The notes below the pieces were generated by a model, which was given only the letters and a program-made list of their open reading frames with translations, was not told the origin of the DNA and did no database searches. Shown here in pieces: positions 27,701 to 35,688 of a stretch of DNA of 64,000 nt (positions are counted from its first letter, which is position 1; the number at the start of each line of letters is the position of its first letter). Source of the stretch: Bacilli bacterium (GTDB taxonomy: Bacteria; Bacillota_I; Bacilli_A; RF39; UBA660); contig JAFXZC010000002.1 in assembly GCA_017541445.1 (NCBI GenBank), positions 38,565 through 102,564 on the forward strand, written 5' to 3'. Both the position numbers and the translations under genes were made by a program.

Positions 27701-30524
27701 TATTAATATCATGCCCTCTTAATAAATGAGAATAATTCTCAGGAGGTTGAACTTCAATATAATCATAGAACTTCATAGCTTCAATTAAATCTTCATCACA
27801 TCTAGTTAAAGCAATATTAAATATTTCACCATTTAAACAAGCACTACCTACTAAAATACCTTCTCTATTATCTTCTAATATCTTTCTAGGTATTCTAGCA
27901 TTTCTATTAATAAAATTAGTATTAGCAAAACTAACTATTCTAAATAAATTCTTTAAACCAACTTTATTCTTAGCTATTAAAGTAATATGTTTCATACCAT
28001 CATATATATTAGCTAAATGTTCACTAAATGTCTTACTAGGTATATTTTCATACATCTGTAAATTATCTTCCTTACACCAAGGAAATTTCCATCTATATTC
28101 TTTATTACCATATTTTTCAAATGGATAACCTAAACTATCATCAACTACTTGATTCTCTTCAGGTTTAAAAACATAATTCTTATAACTAATTAAATCACCA
28201 ATATGATCTAAATACTTAGGATTATTTCTAAAACTAGTTTCTTCTAATAAAGCTAAATTATTTAAATCACTTAACTTCTCTATACCTTTAATTTGACTTA
28301 ACATCTTATTAAAAATATAACCAGTATTTTCAGAGTCTACATCTGCTCCATGGTGTTGACCAACATATACAGTTAAATTTAATTCTTTATCACCAAATTC
28401 ATCACTATACTTAATAACAATATTATTTTCCGCAGGATGTAATTCTACTTTATTTTCAAAATCTATTAATTCAATACCATCATTAACATCTATTTCTATA
28501 TTAATACTTTCAGTTTTAGAAGCTTTATGAATAGTTTTTAAATAATATCTATTTCTATATTTAGTAACTCTATCTTCAGTAGCAATATCTATATCAATAT
28601 ATTCTTCTTTAACAATATCTAATACTTCTTCACCATCTATTTTAATACTCTTAAAATTATTACCTACTTCACTATCTATTTCTTTGTTATTAGAAACATT
28701 ACTAGAAACATCTTCTTCATCTTCATCTACTTCACCAGTATCAATACCATAAACTTTACCTAAAGCAGCTAAACTATGTCTCTTTAAATCTCTATTAATA
28801 ACTCTAGATAACATTAAAGTATCAATAATAGGATTCTCTAATTTACCTAAATCATATTTATAATAAGCCATATCTAACATATTCTTATCAAATTTAGCAT
28901 TATGAGCTACTAATGGTAAATTACCTATCCATTCTTTAAATCTCTTAACAACATTTTCTTCATTATCACTATCTTTAACATCATCATCACTAATATCAGT
29001 TACTCTAGTAATTTCTTCATCAATATGATGTCCAGGATTAATTAATTCATCAAAACGATCTATAACTTCTCCATGATGTATCTTAACAGCACCTATTTCA
29101 ATCATAGAATCCCCTAAACCAGGATTAAAACCAGTAGTTTCTGTATCGAATACAACAAAAGTATTATCTTCTATCTTCTCATCATTAGGATTAAAACAAA
29201 CATTTAAATAACTCTCACATATTTCTAATTCAGTACCATAACCTGCTTTAAAGAATTTTAAATTCTTCTTCTCTTCTTCAGCATCCTCTATCATCTTTTC
29301 CATTTCTTCTATACCTTCAGGATTCTCAGAATTCTTTATCTCTTCTAAACTAGCTTTTAAATCATCTATTTTAGCTTGAGCTTTCTTCTTTAAACCTTTA
29401 TTAAATGAAGTAACTTCTCCAAACACATGAGGAAAAGACTGACAACAATCATGATCAGTAATAACTATACCCGGATGTCCCCATTCCATAGCTTGCTTAA
29501 CTAACTTAACTTCATCACATACACCATCCATCTGACTCATCATTGTATGTGCATGTAATTCTACTCTTTTAACTTCTTCATTATCAAATCTTTTAAAAGA
29601 AGGAATATCTTTTAATTCTTCATATGTTCTAAAATTAAACACTAAATCTTTAGCAAAAGTATCATATCTAACTTGACCTTTAAAACTAAACCATTTTCCA
29701 TCTTTTAATTCATTACTCTTATTTATAAAATCTTCTTTATCTTTAGCAAAACATTTAGCTAAAATACTACTAGTATTATCACTAATCTTTAAAGTAATTA
29801 AATATAAATCTCTACCATCTTTAGTTTTTAATTCATTAAATTCACTACCAAATATATAAGCTTCTAAATGAACATTATTCTCTTCTTGTTCTAAACTAGA
29901 TATAGAAAGTAATCCCCCTCTAGCTAAATCAACTTTCTTCTTAGGTGTCCATTTACCATTACTATTATTAGTTTCTGGTTCATAAAATTCTATTTCTACT
30001 TCTCTATTCTTATCAGCTTCTATTTCTTCTTGAATTCTTTTTTCATTCTCAACATTAATAGCCGTAGTAATCTCCATTTCATAGAAACCCATCTCTACTA
30101 ATGCTTCACTTAAACCTTTAATCTCTTTCTTTAAAATATCATATTCTTCACTCTTACTATCTAACTCAATAGTAATAAAATCATCATCAATATAAATATT
30201 CTTATTCTCTAAAGAAACTAAAGAAGGTCTCTTTATTATTAAATCACCTAATAATACTTTAAAAGCTTCTAATATATCATCATCACTAATATCTTCATAT
30301 ACAAAATTAATATGACATTTACCTTTGCCTTTAATACCATTTTTAGAAGCTTTAATTAAACTTAAACTACTAACAGGATTTATAGGTTTATCACTCTTTA
30401 TATATACTTCAAATATTTCACTCTTCTTATTAAGAACAACCTTAGAAATTATTGCATCAGAAAAATCTTCACTATCATAAGTAAAGTTAATACTATTAAA
30501 AAATCTTTCTAGTTGTTCTTGCAT
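24738..30524 (-). CDS. polC: PolC-type DNA polymerase III alpha subunit, enlarged
   Basis: 1928 residues, against about 1440 usually. Visible in order: an N-terminal region; an OB-like domain (~200-310); the first PHP half with ELHAHTMMSQMDG near 323 and VITDHDC; an inserted DnaQ-type 3'-5' exonuclease (FDTETTGFNPG near 458, HNAKFD, a late HHGADVDSENTG near 720); the second PHP half (ATGDVHNINKEDRLYR); a Cys4 zinc-binding segment (CPKCQHSEF...CPECG); and the polymerase core with PDIDLNFSGD and GTIGTVADKTA. Extra segments lie at ~592-718, ~740-840, ~990-1113 and ~1200-1278. All replicase and proofreading residues look intact. AGGTGAT precedes the ATG, eight bases after dnaE. Confidence 0.96.
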   Translation of the reverse strand: MQEQLERFFNSINFTYDSEDFSDAIISKVVLNKKSEIFEVYIKSDKPINPVSSLSLIKASKNGIKGKGKCHINFVYEDISDDDILEAFKVLLGDLIIKRPSLVSLENKNIYIDDDFITIELDSKSEEYDILKKEIKGLSEALVEMGFYEMEITTAINVENEKRIQEEIEADKNREVEIEFYEPETNNSNGKWTPKKKVDLARGGLLSISSLEQEENNVHLEAYIFGSEFNELKTKDGRDLYLITLKISDNTSSILAKCFAKDKEDFINKSNELKDGKWFSFKGQVRYDTFAKDLVFNFRTYEELKDIPSFKRFDNEEVKRVELHAHTMMSQMDGVCDEVKLVKQAMEWGHPGIVITDHDCCQSFPHVFGEVTSFNKGLKKKAQAKIDDLKASLEEIKNSENPEGIEEMEKMIEDAEEEKKNLKFFKAGYGTELEICESYLNVCFNPNDEKIEDNTFVVFDTETTGFNPGLGDSMIEIGAVKIHHGEVIDRFDELINPGHHIDEEITRVTDISDDDVKDSDNEENVVKRFKEWIGNLPLVAHNAKFDKNMLDMAYYKYDLGKLENPIIDTLMLSRVINRDLKRHSLAALGKVYGIDTGEVDEDEEDVSSNVSNNKEIDSEVGNNFKSIKIDGEEVLDIVKEEYIDIDIATEDRVTKYRNRYYLKTIHKASKTESINIEIDVNDGIELIDFENKVELHPAENNIVIKYSDEFGDKELNLTVYVGQHHGADVDSENTGYIFNKMLSQIKGIEKLSDLNNLALLEETSFRNNPKYLDHIGDLISYKNYVFKPEENQVVDDSLGYPFEKYGNKEYRWKFPWCKEDNLQMYENIPSKTFSEHLANIYDGMKHITLIAKNKVGLKNLFRIVSFANTNFINRNARIPRKILEDNREGILVGSACLNGEIFNIALTRCDEDLIEAMKFYDYIEVQPPENYSHLLRGHDINNEEQLEDAIKKIIRCAKKCKKIVVATGDVHNINKEDRLYREIIVNQNVPGKGRHPLARYLNGYSKNNGNEDNYNKCINKALEQGIVFDYNTEKVLKYIFVLTKIKRIPINAINIENIYVPKGSNDDSYKALNEEERLQVISRSLRKLAVAEIIKEVDNNYVLNSEFNYNEPFKDGHIPNQFYRTTKEMKDEFSFLKDDELVDEIVVKNTNEILNELEDIEVVVYPDKPFSPVIEHSQETCRDLVFDKAHSMYGDPLPPNIEERIAQEFYGDKISDLVKNHIKSENPDMSDEDVDKIFIPKLHEVIMSGYDGVVNLKKGEVLRENPDLSDEEAIEKAKAELTGIIGGGFDVIYLIAQKLVKHSNDDGYLVGSRGSVGSSFVASMMGITECNGLPAHYYCPKCQHSEFNDEEGKALSENYPSGFDLPAKKCPECGADMIHQGNDMPFATFLGFAGEKVPDIDLNFSGDNQASAHDYTKVLFGTDNVYRAGTIGTVADKTAIGYVQGYYEEKLHDMLKIEAQSYGLDVAGKDELKKKGIIKSYIRFPEVERISVGCTGVKRTTGQHPGGIVVVPGYKDIWDFTPFQYPADDPTAAWRTTHFDYHAIDADLLKLDILGHDDPTVLRMLQELAKKYITHGEEFDVTAIDLGDPDTMKIFTGPEILGVDRYDLRGSTDKDGRKYCPTGTLGVPEFGTSFLLGMLEETKPTTFAELIKISGLSHGTDVWLGNARDLCTPDKDGKIQVPFKNVIGCRDDIMVNLIQWGLKPAKAFKIMEFVRKGKASKDPAAWEEHAKYMRENNIPEWYIESCRKIKYMFPKAHATAYVTSAFRIAWFKVHYPILYYCAYLSIRRDQFDIKSMIGGVDAIRNKIDEIDDKGSLATNKDLDTKETLLLCLEMCLRGFYFKNIDVDKSDGKKFVITEDEKGLIIPFRALDGLGDNVADAIVKARSTGPFISIEDLMTRGKINGTSIEKLRELGCLDNLSESNQLSLF

Positions 30525-30532
30525 ATAATCAC

Positions 30533-33430
30533 CTATAATTTCTCTATATTACTAACAATTATTTGATATTTATCATTTCTTCTAGCTACTTGACCTCTAA
30601 CTCTAACTAAATCATTTACTTTTAAATCACTTAAATATTTAAAATATTTAGGAAATACAATAAAATCTCCACTATCAGTTTCATCATTGCCTAAGAAGAA
30701 TCCCATATCTTCCCCTTTTTTAGTCTTAATCTTACGTACATTTCCTATTATAACAACTAATTCAACAAATTTATCAAAATTCTTCTTAATATTTTCTAAT
30801 TTCATAATATTTTCTTGATATCTAGAAGCAGGATGATTAGTAACATAATAACCAAAACAATTTAATTCTCTAGCCATTAATTCATTCTCATCATATTCTT
30901 CTTCTTTTGTTATATCAGGTCTCATTACTAAAGATTCATCTAAATCACTACATAACATAGCATAATCTAATGCATTATCTATATTACTAAACAAAGTCTT
31001 ATGATTTAAACCAAAATCTCTAAAACAATCACCATCTATTAAACATTCTATAGTTTTTCTATTAACAGATTTACCATACATTCTAACTATAAAATCAAAA
31101 TAATCTTTAAATATACCATTCTTTCTCTCTTCTAATATATCTTTAACAGAACTAGCACCTACATTATGAATACTATTTAAAGGTAATAATAAACAATTAT
31201 CTTTAATTAAATAACTATCTGTACTAACATTAATATTAGGTTTAAATATTCTAATATTCTTTTTCTTAGCTTCTACTAAATATTCTTTAGTTTTAATATC
31301 ACTACCTATACTCATATTTAATAAATTAGCTATAAAATATACTGGATAGTTACCTTTTAAATAAGCCATTTGATAACTAATTAAAGCATAAGAAACAGAA
31401 TGAGCTTTATTAAATCCATAATTAGCAAATTTAATAATTAAATCATATACTTCTTCACATTTATCTTTTCTAAATCCTCTATCAACAGCTTTAGTAACAA
31501 AAACATCTCTTTCATGTTCCATTACTTCTTTTTTCTTCTTACTCATAGCTCTACGAATATTATCAGCTTCACTAAACTTATAACCACCCATTTTAACTAA
31601 TATCTGCATTATTTGTTCTTGATATATCATAATACCATAAGTAGAATCTAATATTTCTTTTAAACAATCATCAGGATATTCAATCTTTTCCAGTCCTCTT
31701 TTTCTCTTAATAAAAGTATCTATATTATTCATAGGACCTGGTCTAAATAAAGCTAAAGCAGCTACTAAATCATTAAAATTATCTGGTTGTAATTTACTAA
31801 TAAAATTCTTCATACCAGAACTTTCAAATTGAAATATACCTTCAGTATCAACATTTCTAAATATATCTAAAGTCATCTTATCATCTAAAGGAATATCAGC
31901 TAAATCTAACTTCTTACCAGTTTCATCACTAATTAAATCTAAAACATTTTGAATAATAGTTAAATTTCTTAAAGCTAAGAAATCCATCTTTAATAAACCT
32001 AACTCTTCTAAATATTCCATAGTACAACCAGTTAATATACCATTATCACTTACCATAATAGGAATAACATCATCTAAAGTAATACTTGATAAAACAACAC
32101 CAGCAGCATGTGTACTAATATGTCTCTTTAAACCTTCTAATTTAAAACTAATTTGATATACTTTCTTTAAATCACTACTAGTATTTAATAAACTACTAAC
32201 TTCTTTATTATCTAAATTATCTTTTAAACTTAATTTAGGATCTAATACATTACTTAATTTATCTATTAATAAATTGTTAACATCTAATACTTTACCAACA
32301 TCTCTAACTACTTGACGACTACCTAAAGTACCAAAAGTCATAATATTAGCAACTTTATCTTTACCATATCTATCTTTAACATAATCTATTACTAAATCTC
32401 TCTTAGTATATTCAAAATCAATATCTATATCAGGCATAGTAATTCTTTCAGGATTTAAAAATCTTTCAAATAATAAATCATATTTAATCGGATCTACATT
32501 AGTAATACCAATACTATAACTAACTAACGAACCAGCTGCTGAACCTCTACCAGGTCCTACTAAAATACCATGTGTTTTAGCATATCTAACATAATCAAAT
32601 ACTATTAAGAAATAGTCTACAAATCCCATCTCTTTAATAACATTTAATTCCATTACTAATCTATCACTATATTCTTTAGGAATATTATTATCTAATCTCT
32701 TACTTAAACCCTTTTTACATAAAGAAGCTAAATAAGTAAAACTATCTTTAATATTCTCATCATAATGAGGAATATATCTACCATCTTTAGGAATAACAAT
32801 ATCTATTAAATCAATAAACTTACTTGTACTTAAACTATCTTCTTCATTAATATCTTTATCAATATAACTATTACTATAATTACTTAAATCAATTACTTCA
32901 TCATCAATAGATCTTAATATCTTTAAATATTTAATATCATCATAACTAATAGAACATAATTCATTAATATAAACAATATTATTTACTATAGTTAAAGCAT
33001 TCTTCTTTTCATAACCATTACTATACCCAATATAAAATAATTCATAAATATCAATTAATTCTTTATAAATACTATAATTAGAATAAGGTAATACACATAT
33101 AATATCTTTATTATATTTCTTTAAATCTATATAATTAATATCTCTTTCTTGTATTAAAGTATTAATCTTTAATAAATTCTTATAACCATCATAATTCTTA
33201 GCATATAAATAAACTCTACCTGTACTTAATTTAATATTTAAACCAATAATAGGTTTAATACCATAATAAATACAATTATCATAGAAACACATACTACTAA
33301 ATAAATTATCATCAAGAATACCTAAAGCAGTAATATTATTCTTTTTAGCATAATCCATTAAATCAGGTATTTTAATTAAACTTTTCAATAAAGTATAATC
33401 ACTCTTAATACCTAAAGGAATATAATTCAT
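30533..33430 (-). CDS. dnaE: DnaE-type DNA polymerase III alpha subunit
   Basis: 965 residues. Polymerase core motifs are GPGRGSAAGSLVSYSIG, PDIDIDFEYTKRD with the catalytic aspartates, FNKAHSVSYALISYQMAYLK, and a C-terminal OB region (NVRKIKTKKGEDMGFF). The N-terminal PHP domain is degenerate: where HxHxxYS is expected it reads LGIKSDYTLL. In Gram-positives DnaE extends RNA primers before PolC takes over. AAGGGTGG precedes the ATG. It lies directly upstream of polC with an eight-base gap, so both replicative polymerases come from one transcript. Confidence 0.96.
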   Translation of the reverse strand: MNYIPLGIKSDYTLLKSLIKIPDLMDYAKKNNITALGILDDNLFSSMCFYDNCIYYGIKPIIGLNIKLSTGRVYLYAKNYDGYKNLLKINTLIQERDINYIDLKKYNKDIICVLPYSNYSIYKELIDIYELFYIGYSNGYEKKNALTIVNNIVYINELCSISYDDIKYLKILRSIDDEVIDLSNYSNSYIDKDINEEDSLSTSKFIDLIDIVIPKDGRYIPHYDENIKDSFTYLASLCKKGLSKRLDNNIPKEYSDRLVMELNVIKEMGFVDYFLIVFDYVRYAKTHGILVGPGRGSAAGSLVSYSIGITNVDPIKYDLLFERFLNPERITMPDIDIDFEYTKRDLVIDYVKDRYGKDKVANIMTFGTLGSRQVVRDVGKVLDVNNLLIDKLSNVLDPKLSLKDNLDNKEVSSLLNTSSDLKKVYQISFKLEGLKRHISTHAAGVVLSSITLDDVIPIMVSDNGILTGCTMEYLEELGLLKMDFLALRNLTIIQNVLDLISDETGKKLDLADIPLDDKMTLDIFRNVDTEGIFQFESSGMKNFISKLQPDNFNDLVAALALFRPGPMNNIDTFIKRKRGLEKIEYPDDCLKEILDSTYGIMIYQEQIMQILVKMGGYKFSEADNIRRAMSKKKKEVMEHERDVFVTKAVDRGFRKDKCEEVYDLIIKFANYGFNKAHSVSYALISYQMAYLKGNYPVYFIANLLNMSIGSDIKTKEYLVEAKKKNIRIFKPNINVSTDSYLIKDNCLLLPLNSIHNVGASSVKDILEERKNGIFKDYFDFIVRMYGKSVNRKTIECLIDGDCFRDFGLNHKTLFSNIDNALDYAMLCSDLDESLVMRPDITKEEEYDENELMARELNCFGYYVTNHPASRYQENIMKLENIKKNFDKFVELVVIIGNVRKIKTKKGEDMGFFLGNDETDSGDFIVFPKYFKYLSDLKVNDLVRVRGQVARRNDKYQIIVSNIEKL

Positions 33431-33547
33431 AACATTACCACCCTTCTAATAACATTATATCAAAAATAATACTACAATAAAACTAAAACACGTACATATT
33501 TTTGTATACATAAAATAATACTATCTACCATAATATCAATAAATTAA

Positions 33548-33576
33548 TTGACTTTAATCTAATATTATGTTAAAGT
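33548..33576 (+). promoter_or_regulatory. Probable rpmB promoter
   Basis: TTGACT, 17 bases, then TAAAGT (4 of 6 to consensus), ahead of the strong ribosome site AAGGAGG for rpmB. Confidence 0.5.
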
Positions 33577-33612
33577 TTTATACGTAATGAAATTTTATAA
33601 GGAGGCGTAATT

Positions 33613-33780
33613 ATGGCAAAAAAATTAAGTGCAAAAAAACCTTTAACTGGAAATAGAAGAAGTCATGCTCTAAACGCTACTAAGCATGCACAAAAACCTA
33701 ATTATCAAAAAGTAACAATCAATGGGGAAAAAGTTGTTTTATCTGCAAGAGAAGCTAGAACAATCAAAAAAGAAAAATAA
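33613..33780 (+). CDS. rpmB: 50S ribosomal protein L28
   Basis: A 55-residue basic protein that starts MAKKLSAKKPLTGNRRSHAL and continues with NATKHAQKPN and a KVTINGEKVVLSAREARTIK strand-helix end, as in L28. Zinc Cys pairs are absent, as in many C-minus L28 paralogues. A strong TAAGGAGG lies nine bases before the ATG. It is a single gene with its own promoter and terminator. L28 sits on the large subunit near the E site. Confidence 0.92.
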   Translation: MAKKLSAKKPLTGNRRSHALNATKHAQKPNYQKVTINGEKVVLSAREARTIKKEK

Positions 33781-33785
33781 AAATC

Positions 33786-33809
33786 AAGTCTTTAATAAAG
33801 ACTTTTTTT
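33786..33809 (+). terminator. Intrinsic terminator of rpmB
   Basis: AAGTCTTT / AAAGACTT with a 2-4 nt loop followed by seven T. Confidence 0.8.
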
Positions 33810-33813
33810 ATTG

Positions 33814-33841
33814 CCAAAAAAACAAGAACTAAGTCTTGTTA
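33814..33841 (-). terminator. Intrinsic terminator of the 33839 gene
   Basis: On the minus strand ACAAGACT / AGTTCTTGT-type arms around a short loop, followed by seven T; the stem begins in the stop-codon region. Confidence 0.65.
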
Positions 33842-34384
33842 ATCTATTGAATTATAATTTAAAACTACTAAAGCATTAACTTCTACATCACTATCAGGTA
33901 AACTATCTAATTCACTCATACTTTTATAAGCCATTCTAATAGTAACAGTTTCAGATTCACCTACTAATAAATCTATATCAAGATTATTATTAATACCTAT
34001 ATAGTAATTATTACCATATTTAACAGAAATATCTACATAATCAGAAATATCTGAATTAATAACCATACTAGTTAACTCACCATCTACATTGCCATCATTT
34101 TTTATCTTAATACTAAATTCATAAAAATCTCCAGGTTGTTGTAAAACAGTATTAGCTGATAAAGTAGAACCATTTATATTAACATTACCTTCTTGAGAAT
34201 TATCTGCTTCTTTATAAGTATCACTAACAAACCCTATATTCCATACACTTTGACCTTTAATACTTACAGTTGTATTAAATTCTAATAATTCAGTATAAGA
34301 AGCTATTGCATAATAAATAGACATAGCAAAAATTACTAAAACTAAAAACAAAATAACAAAAGTATGTATCATTTTATTCTTCAT
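33839..34384 (-). CDS. TasA/camelysin-like secreted protein
   Basis: 181 residues: a long N-terminal hydrophobic signal (MIHTFVILFLVLVIFAMSIYYAIASYTE) and a beta-sandwich-like domain with WNIGFVSDTY and a DFYEFSIKIKNDGNVDGEL strand, the pattern of the TasA/camelysin family in which a structural strand carries VxNxGxxxA/GxL. Members form biofilm fibres or are secreted via SipW. It resembles the 35119 gene product in size and plan. No SipW gene is in this window. Assignment is tentative. Confidence 0.55.
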   Translation of the reverse strand: MKNKMIHTFVILFLVLVIFAMSIYYAIASYTELLEFNTTVSIKGQSVWNIGFVSDTYKEADNSQEGNVNINGSTLSANTVLQQPGDFYEFSIKIKNDGNVDGELTSMVINSDISDYVDISVKYGNNYYIGINNNLDIDLLVGESETVTIRMAYKSMSELDSLPDSDVEVNALVVLNYNSID

Positions 34385-34425
34385 ATTATCAACCTACTAT
34401 CTTTATTATAATCTATTTTAAAATT

Positions 34426-34463
34426 AAAAAAAAGATTACTATTGAATCTCTTTTATAGTAATC
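34426..34463 (-). terminator. Intrinsic terminator inside the end of rpoZ
   Basis: On the minus strand GATTACTAT / ATAGTAATC arms around the last codons (loop), then eight T. Most of the 5' arm is coding. Confidence 0.7.
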
Positions 34464-34648
34464 AATCCTTTTTCCACTTCTTCCAAAGCACGACCTAATT
34501 CTTTTTTATTAACATATTCATTCTGCTTCATTTGAAAATGTTTATTCTCTAACATTTGTTTACTTCTTCTAGATGCAATATGAACTAACTTATACTTTGA
34601 ATCAACAATATTAAGCAATTTATCAATAGATGGATATATCACTTTCAT
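34439..34648 (-). CDS. rpoZ: RNA polymerase omega subunit
   Basis: A 69-residue omega subunit: MKVIYPSIDKLLNIVDSKYK, LVHIASRRSKQM and LGRALEEVEKGLITI all match the conserved RpoZ core. It helps assemble RNA polymerase around beta'. An in-frame extension upstream lacks a ribosome site, while ATG 34648 follows AAGGGCGTG. It is usually next to gmk or the priA cluster, but here sits among secreted-protein genes. Confidence 0.9.
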   Translation of the reverse strand: MKVIYPSIDKLLNIVDSKYKLVHIASRRSKQMLENKHFQMKQNEYVNKKELGRALEEVEKGLITIKEIQ

Positions 34649-34729
34649 CACGCCCTTACAATAATATAATATCAATAAATTAGACAATATATATCATTTT
34701 TGTAAATTTTTTACAAAAATTTTACAAAA

Positions 34730-34757
34730 GAAAAAGTATTACTCTTCAATAATACTT
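34730..34757 (-). terminator. Intrinsic terminator inside the end of the pilin-like gene
   Basis: On the minus strand AAGTATTA / TAATACTT arms, six T nearby; the 5' arm is in the last coding codons. Confidence 0.7.
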
Positions 34758-35104
34758 CCTTTAATACTACCATCTTCTTGATAAACTAATTTAATCTTTA
34801 AACTATTTAATGTACCTTTACTATTTAATGGATTCTTAACATTACCATTACTATCTACATCACCATAATATCCTGCTTTAACAAGATCATCTACAGTAAT
34901 AATCATACTACCTTGTTCAGGTAAACTAGTTAATGTCTTACCATATATTTCTGCATTATGAATAATCATCTTTTCTACTTGTTCATAATATTCTTGACTA
35001 TCATCTTTAAAAGCATTAGAAGTAGTACCTATCATAACAAAAGTAAAAATACCTACTATTACTATTGCAATTAACATTTGTTTAATTGTATAACCATTAC
35101 CCAC
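34739..35104 (-). CDS. Type IV pilin / pseudopilin-like protein
   Basis: 121 residues. From the GTG start at 35104 (AGGTGATT upstream) it reads MGNGYTIKQMLIAIVIVGIF: a very short leader, a Gly before an aromatic residue, and a hydrophobic N-terminal helix, the shape of a class III prepilin. Position 5 after the putative cleavage site is Gln rather than the usual Glu. The rest (IIHNAEIYGKTLTSLPEQG, DDLVKAGYYGD) is a small globular domain. No prepilin peptidase or pilus ATPase is in the window. A simple membrane-anchored protein is the alternative. Confidence 0.5.
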   Translation of the reverse strand: MGNGYTIKQMLIAIVIVGIFTFVMIGTTSNAFKDDSQEYYEQVEKMIIHNAEIYGKTLTSLPEQGSMIITVDDLVKAGYYGDVDSNGNVKNPLNSKGTLNSLKIKLVYQEDGSIKGSIIEE

Positions 35105-35118
35105 TATAATCACCTACT

Positions 35119-35619
35119 TTATACTTTCTCAATATTAACCTTAACATCAATATCATTTAAATTAATAACAGAACCATAATCATTATCATAAGAAATCTTA
35201 ATACTAACATTCTTAGCTAAAGATCCACTTTCTATTACTTGACCTTCTTGAATACCTACTAAAGAAACATTAACATAATCTGCATATTCCCCAAGACCAT
35301 CTACTTCAATATTCTTTACAATAGCATCATAATCACCAGTATTTTCAACATCAAAAAATATTTGACCAAAACTACCAACTGTATCTAAACCAATCGTAAA
35401 ATTAAAATTATTATCTTCTAATGTAGGACTACCTTCAAAAGCAATTACATCACTAGAAGTAACATTATCATTTAAAACTAAATCAACTTTATAATTATCT
35501 TCTTTTACTAAAGCAACACCATTATCACTTGTTAAAACACTATAACTAGTATATAAACTATATATTGCTATAGAAAAAGCTAAAACGATTAAAAATATAA
35601 CTCTAATATTATTTTTCAT
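35119..35619 (-). CDS. TasA/camelysin-like secreted protein
   Basis: About 166 residues: signal segment IFLIVLAFSIAIYSLYTSYS, then a beta-rich domain with QIFFDVENTGDYDAIVKNIE, the VENTGDYDA strand recalling TasA/SipW-dependent proteins. The GGAGG at four bases before ATG 35619 supports this start over an upstream ATG. It is the first gene of the unit with the pilin-like gene, 14 bases apart. Exported structural protein is inference. Confidence 0.55.
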   Translation of the reverse strand: MKNNIRVIFLIVLAFSIAIYSLYTSYSVLTSDNGVALVKEDNYKVDLVLNDNVTSSDVIAFEGSPTLEDNNFNFTIGLDTVGSFGQIFFDVENTGDYDAIVKNIEVDGLGEYADYVNVSLVGIQEGQVIESGSLAKNVSIKISYDNDYGSVINLNDIDVKVNIEKV

Positions 35620-35664
35620 ATATCCTCCATAGTCTATATACATAAATTATACCATATTTCCAAT

Positions 35665-35688
35665 AAAAAAGAAGTAGAAAACTACTTC
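35665..35688 (-). terminator. Intrinsic terminator at the ffh stop
   Basis: On the minus strand GAAGTAG / CTACTTC with a 4-nt loop and six T; the last Lys codon and the stop form the 5' arm. Confidence 0.8.
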
